A stretch of DNA of 64,000 bases from Flaviaestuariibacter sp. (GTDB lineage: Bacteria > Bacteroidota > Bacteroidia > Chitinophagales > Chitinophagaceae): the NCBI GenBank assembly GCA_025963645.1, contig JAOQAI010000017.1:186001-250000 (forward strand), written 5' to 3'. How positions within the stretch are numbered: position 1 is the stretch's first letter; each line of letters opens with the position of its first letter. A model generated the notes under the pieces. It did no database searches and was not told where the DNA came from. It saw only the letters and a program-made list of their open reading frames with translations. The position numbers and the translations under genes were made by a program. Positions 1-8,855 of this stretch are shown one piece after another.

Positions 1-2379
1 AACGAGCGGGGGCAGAACTACGATAACCGCCCTTACGGCCTGCAACGCGAATACGTGGCGAAGAACCTATACCCCTACGGGCACCCGTATAGCTGGCTCA
101 CGATCGGCTACCTGGAGGACCTCAACCGCAGCGACGTGAATGACCTGAAGAACTTCTTCCTGCGCTGGTACGGACCGAACAACGCCACCCTTACCGTGGG
201 CGGTGATGTGACGCCCGCCCAGGTGGTGAAGCTGGCAGAGAAATATTTTGGATCCATCCCTACCGGTCCGAAAGTGGAGGGGGTGAAGCTGGAGCCGGTG
301 AAATTAGACAAGACCCGCTACGTGAGCTACGTGGACAATTATGCCCGTGCCTCGCAGCTAAGCCTTACCTACCCAACCGTGCCGGAGTACCATGCCGATG
401 CACCGGCGCTGGCCCTGCTGGCACAGGTGCTGGGCGGTGGCTTTGGTGGTGGTGCCCGCAACTCGGTGTTTTATGCCACCATGGTAAAGACACAGAAAGC
501 CTTGTCGGCAAGTGCCAACAACGGCACTTCGGAGCTGGCGGGTGAGTTCAACATCTCGGTAACGCCTTACCCCGGTAAGAGCCTGTCGGAAATGGAAGCC
601 CTGGTGGGTGAAGCCTTTGCCGAGTTTGAAAAGCGCGGCGTAACGGCGGACGATGTAGAGAAGTTCAAGACCGGCTTTGAAAGCCGCACCATCAACGGGC
701 TGGGATCGGTATCGGGCAAGGTAAGCACATTGGCGGCCTTCCAGACCTTTGCCGGCAACCCGAACATGATCACGAAGCTGCTGGAAGCGTATACCAAGCT
801 AACGGCGGATGACGTGATGCGGGTGTATAACCAATACATAAAAGACAAGCCCCGCGTGGTGCTGAGCACCCTGGCGAAGGGACAGGAAGCGCTGATAGCC
901 GCGGCGGATAATTATACCATTGACGAGAGCAAATATGTGCGTCCGGACTATGGCTATGCGGGATTGCGCTACACGAAAGCGAAAGACAACTTTGATCGCA
1001 AGAAACTCCCGGGCAATGGTCCGAACCCGGTAGTGAAGGTGCCCTCTTTCTGGCGGAAGGACCTGCCAAGCGGGATCAAGCTGATAGGCACTGAGAACAC
1101 CGAACTGCCGACGGTAACGATCTCGATCGCCATACCGGGCGGTCACCTGCTGCAGGCGAAGGACCTGGGCAAGGCGGGTACGGCGGCGTTCTTTGCCCGG
1201 ATGATGAACGAAGACACGAAGAACTATACGGCAGAACAGTTCTCGCAGGAACTGCAGAAGACGGGTTCGTCCATTAATATCGGCAGCAGCACGGATGCGA
1301 TCACGATTAACATTCAAACGCTGAAGAAGAACCTGGATAAGACGCTGGCACTGGTAGAGGAGCGCCTCTTTAGCCCGAAGTTTTCGGAGACGGCCTTTAG
1401 TCGCCTGAAGGCACAGGCAATGGAAGGCGTGAAGGCGCAGAAGTCGCAGCCGGCAGCGGTGGCCTCTTCGGTGTTTGCGATCCTCAACTATGGCGCGTCG
1501 CATATCCTTTCCACGCCGGAGGGCGGTACGGAAGCTACGATACCAAACATCAAGCTGGACGACGTGCAAGCGTATTATGATAATAACCTGACCTCCCTGG
1601 GCACCAAGGTGGTGGTGGTAGGTGATGTGAAAGAGAGCGAGATCCTGCCGAAGCTGGCCTTCCTGGACAGGCTGCCAAAGAAGAAGATCGACATGCCGAA
1701 GATCGACGCGGTGCCGGCACCGGATAAGACAAGGGTGTACCTGGTGGACGTGCCGAAGGGTGCGCAGACGGAGTTCCGCGTGGGCTATGCCACGGGGCTG
1801 AAGTACGACGCCACCGGCGATTATTACAAGAGCTACCTGGCGAACTTCCCATTGGGAGGTGCTTTCAACAGCCGCATCAACCTGAACCTGCGCGAAGACA
1901 AGGGCTGGACCTATGGCGCCCGCAGCGGCTTTACCGGTGACGATAACAGCGGCGAGTTTGCGTTCTCCTCGGGCATCAAGGCCGGCGCTACGGACAGCGC
2001 CCTGGTGGAAGTGATGAAGGAGCTGCGCGACTACGCGGCAAACGGCCCGACCGACGCGGAAGTGGATTTTATGAAGAATGCCGTTGGGCAGCGGGATGCG
2101 CTGGCGTATGAAACGGGCATCCAGAAGGCGGCCTTTATCCGCCGGATACTGGATTATAACCTGCCGGCGAACTACACGGCGCAGCAGGCGAAGATCCTGC
2201 AGGGCATGACGAAGAAGGACATGCAGAAGATAGCGCAGCAATACCTGAAGCCGCAGCAGATGAATATCTTACTCGTAGGCGATAAGGCACGGATACTGGA
2301 TGGGGTGAAGAAGCTGGGGTATGAAGTGGTGGAGATCGATGCGGATGGGAAACGCGTAGGAACTAAGAAGACTTTTTAG
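1..2379 (+). CDS. M16 family metallopeptidase (insulinase-like), 5' truncated by the window edge
   Basis: Frame 1 is open from base 1 (NERGQNYDNRPYGLQREYVAKNLYPYGHPYSWLTIG); M16-type features such as NFPLGGAFNSRINLNLREDKGWTYGARS. Confidence 0.9.
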   Translation, partial: NERGQNYDNRPYGLQREYVAKNLYPYGHPYSWLTIGYLEDLNRSDVNDLKNFFLRWYGPNNATLTVGGDVTPAQVVKLAEKYFGSIPTGPKVEGVKLEPVKLDKTRYVSYVDNYARASQLSLTYPTVPEYHADAPALALLAQVLGGGFGGGARNSVFYATMVKTQKALSASANNGTSELAGEFNISVTPYPGKSLSEMEALVGEAFAEFEKRGVTADDVEKFKTGFESRTINGLGSVSGKVSTLAAFQTFAGNPNMITKLLEAYTKLTADDVMRVYNQYIKDKPRVVLSTLAKGQEALIAAADNYTIDESKYVRPDYGYAGLRYTKAKDNFDRKKLPGNGPNPVVKVPSFWRKDLPSGIKLIGTENTELPTVTISIAIPGGHLLQAKDLGKAGTAAFFARMMNEDTKNYTAEQFSQELQKTGSSINIGSSTDAITINIQTLKKNLDKTLALVEERLFSPKFSETAFSRLKAQAMEGVKAQKSQPAAVASSVFAILNYGASHILSTPEGGTEATIPNIKLDDVQAYYDNNLTSLGTKVVVVGDVKESEILPKLAFLDRLPKKKIDMPKIDAVPAPDKTRVYLVDVPKGAQTEFRVGYATGLKYDATGDYYKSYLANFPLGGAFNSRINLNLREDKGWTYGARSGFTGDDNSGEFAFSSGIKAGATDSALVEVMKELRDYAANGPTDAEVDFMKNAVGQRDALAYETGIQKAAFIRRILDYNLPANYTAQQAKILQGMTKKDMQKIAQQYLKPQQMNILLVGDKARILDGVKKLGYEVVEIDADGKRVGTKKTF

Positions 2380-2452
2380 TGAGTGGGTTTGTTCGGAGTT
2401 CGGGGTTCGGGGTTTTTTGAACCATCCTTCGTCTCCACTCAGGACAGGCGCC

Positions 2453-2480
2453 GACGCTAAGAACACGAAGACCCACAAAG
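2453..2480 (+). repeat. Solo copy resembling the inverted repeats that flank the GxxExxY gene at 19.5-20.0 kb
   Basis: GACGCTAAGAACACGAAGACCCACAAAG aligns by eye with GGCGCTAAGACACTAAGGAGCACAAAG (one 1-nt gap). Confidence 0.45.
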
Positions 2481-2492
2481 AATGGATGATAG

Positions 2493-2524
2493 AAAGAGAG
2501 GCTGTGATGGCCTCTCTTTTTTGT
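2493..2524 (+). terminator. Rho-independent terminator
   Basis: AAGAGAGGC-tgtgat-GGCCTCTCTT followed by a T tract. Confidence 0.75.
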
Positions 2525-2698
2525 TTTGTGGGAGGTGCTGGTGATGACCAGCAGTCGGAACTATTGGTTTAGCCCCTTTCCCTGTTCAGTCATTTTTTTG
2601 GTAGGGTCTTTCGCTTCTTCGCCAGGATAGCACCTTGCCCAGGTGACAAGCAGCCTGCTATTCGAACAAAGAAGTGATGGAGAAATCGTTATCGTATT

Positions 2699-2730
2699 AA
2701 AAAAGCCTGGTGTTTACCAGGCTTTTTTTT
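2699..2730 (-). terminator. Terminator at the end of ricT (symmetrical, possibly bidirectional)
   Basis: AAAAAAGCCTGG-tgttta-CCAGGCTTTTTT hairpin overlapping the ricT stop codon. Confidence 0.75.
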
Positions 2731-4186
2731 ATGCATCCTTGTTAGGTGTATTATCTGAACCGGCAGCACCGGGTGGCCTGCGTTGCGGCGGACGCTGGTT
2801 GGGGCGCTGACCGCCTTGGGGTCGTGGTGGGCGCTGTGCATTGCCGCCACCTTTCGGCTGCTGGCCATCGCCGCCCTGCCGTGGTGCTGCACCCCGCTGC
2901 CCTTGGGGGTTTGGAGGACGCTGATCGCCTGGCGTGGACGGACGCTGCCCTTGCGGACGCGGTGGCCGTGCCGGGCGCTGCTGCCCTTGCCCGCCTTCGC
3001 TTTTTTGTAAGCCCTGCGGACCTCTTTGCTGGGCGCTGCGCTGTTGCGGTGGTCCCTGGCGCCCGTCCCTTGCGCGGTCGCGGCGTTTCTTGTCGCCTTT
3101 CTCCAGGCTCTTTAAGGTGATGTGACCGACCACATCTACAAACTCCGGTTCCACTTCCTTCACTTTGGTAGAGGTAACCTCTACGGCTTCCAGTTCTTCA
3201 GGAATAACGTTCTGGTTGTTGAGGGAACGGATCTCCTGCACCCGCTCTATGGTAACCGGGTATTGCTTGTTGCTATCGGGCAACACATACCACATCAGGT
3301 TTCTGAAAATATCTTTCTTGATGAGCGTAGCGGTGCCCTTGGCAACGCGCAGGTAATCGGCATTCTCGGGGAAGCCTTGCAGCGCATCGAGGTAGGTATC
3401 CAGCTCGTAGTTGAGGCAACATTTCAGTCGCCCGCACTGCCCGCTTAATTTGGTCTGGTTGATGGAAAGGTTCTGGTAACGGGCCGCGGCGGTGTTCACC
3501 GATTTGAATTCGGTAAGCCAGGTGGAGCAGCAAAGCTCACGTCCGCAGCTGCCGATGCCGCCTACTTTCCCGGCTTCCTGGCGGGCACCGATCTGGCGCA
3601 TCTCCACCTTTACCTTGAACTCGCCGGCGAGCACTTTGATCAATTCGCGGAAGTCCACGCGGTCATCGGCAATGTAATAAAAGGTCGCTTTCTTACCATC
3701 TGCCTGGAACTCCACATCGCTGGCCTTCATATTCAGCTTTAGCTGGCGAACGATGGCGCGGGTGCGGATGACGGCCTCTTTTTCACGTGCCTTATTCTGG
3801 TTCAGCAGTTCAATATCGCGACCGGAAGCAATGCGTAAGACCCGTTTCATATCCGGGTGCGCTTCGTCCACGCTCTTTTTCTTTAGCTGCAGGCGAACGG
3901 TCTCACCGGTGAGGGTCACCTCGCCTACATCGAAACCGCTCACGCCTTCGACGGCAATGGTATCGCCGCTATACAATTGTTGCAAGGTACTGTTCCTGTA
4001 AAAATCTTTGCGGCTTCCGCCATTGAAGCTTACTTCCACCACGCGGCAGTAGCTGTTCGTATCGTGTATCGGCAGGTTTACCAGCCAGTCGTAGGCATTG
4101 AGCCGGTTACAACTATTGGTGCCGCAATCGCCATTGCTCTGGCAGCCGCCCGGGGCACTTTTCGTGCCGCAACTATCACATCCCAT
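2729..4186 (-). CDS. ricT: PSP1-domain protein, RicT/YaaT-like, with long R/P/Q/G-rich C-terminal tail
   Basis: Cys-rich N-terminus; KVEMRQIGARQEAGKVGGIGSCGRELCCSTWL and LSGQCGRLKCCLNYE are typical of RicT; holB lies directly upstream. Confidence 0.9.
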   Translation of the reverse strand: MGCDSCGTKSAPGGCQSNGDCGTNSCNRLNAYDWLVNLPIHDTNSYCRVVEVSFNGGSRKDFYRNSTLQQLYSGDTIAVEGVSGFDVGEVTLTGETVRLQLKKKSVDEAHPDMKRVLRIASGRDIELLNQNKAREKEAVIRTRAIVRQLKLNMKASDVEFQADGKKATFYYIADDRVDFRELIKVLAGEFKVKVEMRQIGARQEAGKVGGIGSCGRELCCSTWLTEFKSVNTAAARYQNLSINQTKLSGQCGRLKCCLNYELDTYLDALQGFPENADYLRVAKGTATLIKKDIFRNLMWYVLPDSNKQYPVTIERVQEIRSLNNQNVIPEELEAVEVTSTKVKEVEPEFVDVVGHITLKSLEKGDKKRRDRARDGRQGPPQQRSAQQRGPQGLQKSEGGQGQQRPARPPRPQGQRPSTPGDQRPPNPQGQRGAAPRQGGDGQQPKGGGNAQRPPRPQGGQRPNQRPPQRRPPGAAGSDNTPNKDA

Positions 4187-4541
4187 ATCTGTTCTCTTGT
4201 TCTAACGTGATTAAAAATTGTTGGGAGGCGGGCTGTAGAATTGCTATGAAGCTCCGGTTGCGTCGCACCCTTCAACGTACAGAACGGTGTTCAGCGCTGA
4301 AAGTGCGTCCAACATTTGAGGATGCGAACGGTTTCTTTATCCTTGTATAATGAGTAATCAATAGCTTTTCCGATCCTTCTTCACCAGCCTAACGCCTCGG
4401 TTATATATAGAGGTCCCTCGCAGGACTTAGCACAAATATACTTTTTTTACAGGTATGTGTACGTATATGCGAATTGACTGTTTTGGAGAGACACGGCATT
4501 GGCTAGGTCTTACATAAGAGAACACGCCGGGAGGCGTGTTC

Positions 4542-5765
4542 CTACAGCACCACCACCACGTTATTTTTAACAATATGAAAGATGCGGATGGTGAGGGCAT
4601 GGAAGAGGATCTTGGCATTGGCGTTCCGCTCGATGTAGTAAGCGGCCTTGTCCAGTTCCGTAGCCACGGCCTCTTTTTGCTCGAGGCTCACCGCTTTGTT
4701 GAGACGTTGGGTAAAGTCCTGCTCGCTAACCGACATCGCATTCAGCAACAGCGCTTTTTGTTCGCCACCCATTACCTCCAGCCGCACAGCCTGCTCTATC
4801 AGGTGGGTGAAGTAACGGAGAAACTGCTTGCCTTTCTCGCGACCGAGCCGGGCTATTTCCTCGATCAGTTTTACCTGTGCGATCGGCTGGTTCCTCAGGG
4901 TTGCATTCAGCCAATCTTTTAGCAGGCTGCCAAAATCTTCATCGGCGTGTTGCAGGAGGTGCAGGGCCTCGCGGTAATTGCCGGCAGCGATATTGGCCAG
5001 GCTCTTTGCCTGGTCTGCGGTGCAGGCGGCACGTTGCACCAATGCCGTTTCCATATCCGAACTATCCAATGCCGGCACCCGCACCAACTGGCAGCGGGAA
5101 AGAATGGTGGAAAGAATAGCGCTTTCGGATTCGGCCACAAGGATGAACAGCGTATCGGGCGGCGGTTCCTCTATCAGCTTTAGGAGCTTGTTGCCCTCCT
5201 TGCCCAGGTATTCCGGCATCCAGAGCACGAGGGTCTTGTAGCCGCTTTCAAAGCTTTTGAGGTTTAGCTTGCGGATGATGTCGTTGCACTCCTGTGCCGT
5301 GATATTGCCTTGCTTGTTCTCGGCATCAATGGCCTGCAGCCAGTCGTACACATTACCGTAGGGCAGTTGCTGTATGAACTCCCGCCACTCGGCGATATAA
5401 TCCACACTCAGGGGCGGCGTACCGGGCTTTTTAGGAATGACCGGATAGGCATAATGAATGTCGGGGTGCACCAGTCCCTGGGCTTTGCTAAAAGCAGCCT
5501 GTGCTTCCATCCAGGCATCGGCGGCATCCGGTGTAGCGGGTAATTTTATCTCTACCGGCTCGCCAAACAGCGAGGCTTCGGCTACGTTCTGGCGGGAAAG
5601 ATTGGGCAGCAGCGTGACGTATTGCGAAAAGGCCATCGCCAGCGGCAGGGCGCCGCTGCCTTCTTTTCCCAGAAACAGGAGGGCATGGCTCAGCCGGTTG
5701 TGCTGCACCATTTCCACCAGGTGCTGCTTCACTTCCCGCTGACCGATCACATCTTTGAACAACAT
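4542..5765 (-). CDS. holB: DNA polymerase III delta' subunit
   Basis: LFKDVIGQREVKQHLVEMVQHNRLSHALLFLGKEGSGALPLA...LLKLIEEPPPDTLFILVAES...TILSRCQLVRVP. Confidence 0.92.
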   Translation of the reverse strand: MLFKDVIGQREVKQHLVEMVQHNRLSHALLFLGKEGSGALPLAMAFSQYVTLLPNLSRQNVAEASLFGEPVEIKLPATPDAADAWMEAQAAFSKAQGLVHPDIHYAYPVIPKKPGTPPLSVDYIAEWREFIQQLPYGNVYDWLQAIDAENKQGNITAQECNDIIRKLNLKSFESGYKTLVLWMPEYLGKEGNKLLKLIEEPPPDTLFILVAESESAILSTILSRCQLVRVPALDSSDMETALVQRAACTADQAKSLANIAAGNYREALHLLQHADEDFGSLLKDWLNATLRNQPIAQVKLIEEIARLGREKGKQFLRYFTHLIEQAVRLEVMGGEQKALLLNAMSVSEQDFTQRLNKAVSLEQKEAVATELDKAAYYIERNANAKILFHALTIRIFHIVKNNVVVVL

Positions 5766-5768
5766 TAT

Positions 5769-5878
5769 CTGAACCTTGATTTGGGTGGATTAAAGGATTG
5801 AATAGAAATATAAAAGCCACCTAAAAGATGGCTTCAAATATCCGGTAAATCTATCGATCTACCCAAATCGTGGTTCAG
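5769..5878. repeat. Intergenic palindromic element
   Basis: CTGAACCTTGATTTGGGTGGAT (5769-5790) is inverted at 5857-5878 (ATCTACCCAAATCGTGGTTCAG), 19/22 matching; inner AAGCCA...TGGCTT hairpin. Confidence 0.7.
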
Positions 5879-5881
5879 CGC

Positions 5882-6403
5882 TTAATTCAGGTAAACCGTG
5901 ATCTCTTCACTCATCGGCTTCACCTTGCTTGGAAACACTTTTACCAGCTTGCCGTTCTCGTCAATGAGGAACTTGGTGAAATTCCATTTTACCACCGGAT
6001 CGGGTGTGCCGAGTTTCTTCGCTTCTTCGGTGAGGTATTTAAACAGGGGATCTATGTCTTCGCCCACCACCGATACTTTTTCCGCCATCGGGAAGGTGAC
6101 GCCGTAATTCTTTTTACAGAAGGCCGCGATCTCGGTGCCGGAGCCAGGCTCTTGTCCGCCAAAATTATTTGCAGGGAAACCTACTACCACCAGCTTGCTG
6201 CCGTATTTTTTATAGAGGGCCTCCAGGTCTTCGTATTGCGGTGTGTAGCCACAGGCAGACGCCGTATTTACAATTAATATTTTCTTGCCTTTGTATTGCG
6301 AAAAATCAATGGTACCGCCGCTAAGTCCGGCTACTTTAAAATCGTAAATGGAGCTACCTGTAAGCATAACGGAAAGAAGTGTGGCGAATAAGAGGGTTTT
6401 CAT
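5882..6403 (-). CDS. Glutathione peroxidase
   Basis: KKILIVNTASACGYTPQYEDLEALYKKYGSKLVVVGFPANNFGGQEPG...VKWNFTKFLID. Confidence 0.93.
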   Translation of the reverse strand: MKTLLFATLLSVMLTGSSIYDFKVAGLSGGTIDFSQYKGKKILIVNTASACGYTPQYEDLEALYKKYGSKLVVVGFPANNFGGQEPGSGTEIAAFCKKNYGVTFPMAEKVSVVGEDIDPLFKYLTEEAKKLGTPDPVVKWNFTKFLIDENGKLVKVFPSKVKPMSEEITVYLN

Positions 6404-6450
6404 GCGTGTGCGTTATTTGTTGAGGGATAACACGGTAAAGGTACAAAAGT

Positions 6451-6624
6451 TCACCTCACCCCCGCCTCTCCTGAAGGAGAGGAGCTTCTACACACAATAG
6501 CCCACTTATTCAACTATACCTAAAAGTTCTAAAAGTTTTTATACCAGGGTTTTCAATGTAATGATAATGAATGTAGTAGCGTGGGCTGTTGTTCCCTATC
6601 CTTAAAAGAGAGGGTTAGGGTAAG
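6451..6624. repeat. MITE-like intergenic element with outer and inner inverted repeats
   Basis: Outer arms CTCACCCCCGCCTCTCCTGAAGGAGAGG versus revcomp of the right end CTTACCCTAACCCTCTCTTTTAAGGATAGGG; inner arms ACAATAGCCCAC and GTGGGCTGTTGT (11/12 complementary). Confidence 0.6.
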
Positions 6625-6625
6625 A

Positions 6626-8026
6626 TCACTGTCTTTCATACGCACCCAGGTCGGGCAGCCCTACCGGGCGGCCATTGCCATCGAGGTCAAGGTTTATACC
6701 TGTAGTCACTCCTTTGTTAACAGCCGGTGAAGCCGCTTTCAAGCGGAAGTTATAAAACCGCCCAGAGATATTGATGCTATCGAAACCCGGTGACTGATTG
6801 TTGAGGATGCCTGCGGTGGTGACACCCGCCGCGGTTGGTGCATTCCGCACCCGCCACAGCACCGCATCGAAGACCACGTTGAAGGCCGTGTTGCCCTGTT
6901 TGGCTACCACCACTTCGTCTGCAACGATACCATTGTCCTCGCCCCAAAAAATACAGTTGCGGAAGGTGGCCGTCAGCGGCGCCGTAACCCCCTGCTGTAA
7001 GTAATTGGCCAGGAAAAGCACCGGGTCGCGATGCTGGATAAAGGCATTGGAATAAGTGGCAACCGTACAATGCGTGAAATTATAAGTGCCGCCTTTTACC
7101 AGCACGAGGTTCTTGCCACAATTGCTCACTAATAAATTGCGGGCGGTGATACTGGTATTGATGCCGATCAAGCCCGCATCGTACGCATTATCAATAACCG
7201 TTTCGTTGAGGGTCAATTTAGTACCCACACTTTGTTCTGCCACCACAATGCCCTGGTAGGCATTCTTGATAATCGCATAGTTCAATACATTGTTGCGGCT
7301 GGTGTTGGTAAAGATCAAACCGGGGTAGCCCGCAGGGTAATTCCTATAGGGTTCATCTAACCGGTCGCTGGCAAAGACCACCCGTGTACTGTCCCAGCCT
7401 TCGCCCATCACCTTCAGCGAGCCATTGACAATAAAAGGCGCATCGGCATGCATGAAAACCTTCACGCCTTTATTGATATTGAGTGTGGCCGTCGTATCCA
7501 CCGTCACCCCGCCCAGGATCACGTAGGGCAGATCATTATTCCATATTTCATTGGTACGAATGACGCGGTTGCGAAAGAAGTGGGCGTTCTGTCCGTAGGC
7601 ATCCAACTGCACATATTCGGTATTGCCATTGTAATTAATGGCGATGCTATCGCGAACCACAAAAGGCAGATTGCCGGCAGCCGGGTTGATGGTGACCGTT
7701 ACAAAAATGTAAACGCTGTCATCAGCAGCTATATCAATATTATTGACAACTGGTCCGGGAGTGCCGTCTACATTTATTTTGAATGGGGAAGCCGCACCGC
7801 CACCCAAACGGATAGAAGAAACACGAATGCCTTTGTTGTTGTCGTTGAAGATCTTGATGACACCCGAGACGGAACCGGTAGTGGTGAATACCGTATCGAA
7901 ATGCAGCGAATCAATACCGGTGCGAAGCCGTGCATCGGGGCTGTCCGTGAAGCCTTCTTTGCGACAGGAAAATAATATTGGCCCAATAAGGAATAAAAAG
8001 AAAAGACTTCGCCACCACTGTTTCAT
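6626..8026 (-). CDS. Lipoprotein, probable right-handed beta-helix
   Basis: Start chosen at MKQWWRSLFFLFLIGPILFSC (lipobox); repeated TLNINKGVKVFMHADAPF.. style; C-terminal LDGNGRPVGLPDLGAYE. Confidence 0.8.
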   Translation of the reverse strand: MKQWWRSLFFLFLIGPILFSCRKEGFTDSPDARLRTGIDSLHFDTVFTTTGSVSGVIKIFNDNNKGIRVSSIRLGGGAASPFKINVDGTPGPVVNNIDIAADDSVYIFVTVTINPAAGNLPFVVRDSIAINYNGNTEYVQLDAYGQNAHFFRNRVIRTNEIWNNDLPYVILGGVTVDTTATLNINKGVKVFMHADAPFIVNGSLKVMGEGWDSTRVVFASDRLDEPYRNYPAGYPGLIFTNTSRNNVLNYAIIKNAYQGIVVAEQSVGTKLTLNETVIDNAYDAGLIGINTSITARNLLVSNCGKNLVLVKGGTYNFTHCTVATYSNAFIQHRDPVLFLANYLQQGVTAPLTATFRNCIFWGEDNGIVADEVVVAKQGNTAFNVVFDAVLWRVRNAPTAAGVTTAGILNNQSPGFDSINISGRFYNFRLKAASPAVNKGVTTGINLDLDGNGRPVGLPDLGAYERQ

Positions 8027-8066
8027 GACTATAAAAATACGGCGGTGCGCCTTGCGATGCATCAAT

Positions 8067-8834
8067 TTAATTGCCCGATGAGAAGCAAAGAGTGGCAACC
8101 GATAGCTGCACACCGGATACTTCCAGTATCGCCCGCCCGCAGGCTTCCAGTGTAGCACCGGTGGTTACCACATCATCTACTAACAACAGGTGCTTGCCCT
8201 CCAGTGCTTTGGGGTTGGCTACTTGGAAACGGCCTTCCATGTTTTGCCAGCGCTCGATGCGGTTCTTAGTGGTTTGGCTTTCGGTGTGCGACAATCGTAC
8301 AACTGCCTCTTTCAAGACGGGCTTGCCCATTGCTGTAGCCATGCCTTCGCATAAAACAGTGGCCTGGTTGTAACCGCGCTTTCGCTCTTTGCCTTTGAAG
8401 AGTGGCAATGGTATCAACGCATCTATGGACGCGAACCGATTGGAAGATGCGAGAGACTGTCCCATCAAGCCGCCTAAATAAGCACCCAACTCTTTTGCCT
8501 TGCGGTATTTGAACTGGTGCATCAGGTGCTGCATCATCGATTCTTTGGTAAAGTAGTATTGCGCCGTGGCATAGCGGAGTGGCAATCGTCCCCAAAACAA
8601 CTTCTCGATTGGGTTGGCGGAGTGCAAATGAAAAGCGGTCTCGGGCAGGGAAGAAAGACATTGCAGGCAGAGGAAATGATCCGTTGCTACAACGTCAGTG
8701 CCACAGCCTTCGCAGAGATGCGGGAAGGCGAGGTGAAGGAGCGAATCTTTAAGTTCCTCAAAACCCCTGAAGGGGAGCTTTGCAAGTGTCATTATTAAAT
8801 GTACAAACTTTAGAGAACACACAAGATTCATCAA
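8067..8834 (-). CDS. ComF family phosphoribosyltransferase-like protein
   Basis: CEGCGTD...CLQCLSSLP zinc motif; KRGYNQATVLCEGMA; LLLVDDVVTTGATLEACGRAI. Confidence 0.92.
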   Translation of the reverse strand: MMNLVCSLKFVHLIMTLAKLPFRGFEELKDSLLHLAFPHLCEGCGTDVVATDHFLCLQCLSSLPETAFHLHSANPIEKLFWGRLPLRYATAQYYFTKESMMQHLMHQFKYRKAKELGAYLGGLMGQSLASSNRFASIDALIPLPLFKGKERKRGYNQATVLCEGMATAMGKPVLKEAVVRLSHTESQTTKNRIERWQNMEGRFQVANPKALEGKHLLLVDDVVTTGATLEACGRAILEVSGVQLSVATLCFSSGN

Positions 8835-8855
8835 TAAAGAATAAATGGTGTGATC

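Noticed and set aside
799-2241. 480-aa minus-strand ORF opposite the M16 peptidase
   Set aside because: Arg/His/Leu/Val-rich shadow of a GC-rich coding strand, with no recognisable domain; the + strand gene is clear.
2746-3125. Several + strand ORFs (124, 75 and 63 aa)
   Set aside because: Antisense to the RPQG-rich tail of RicT.
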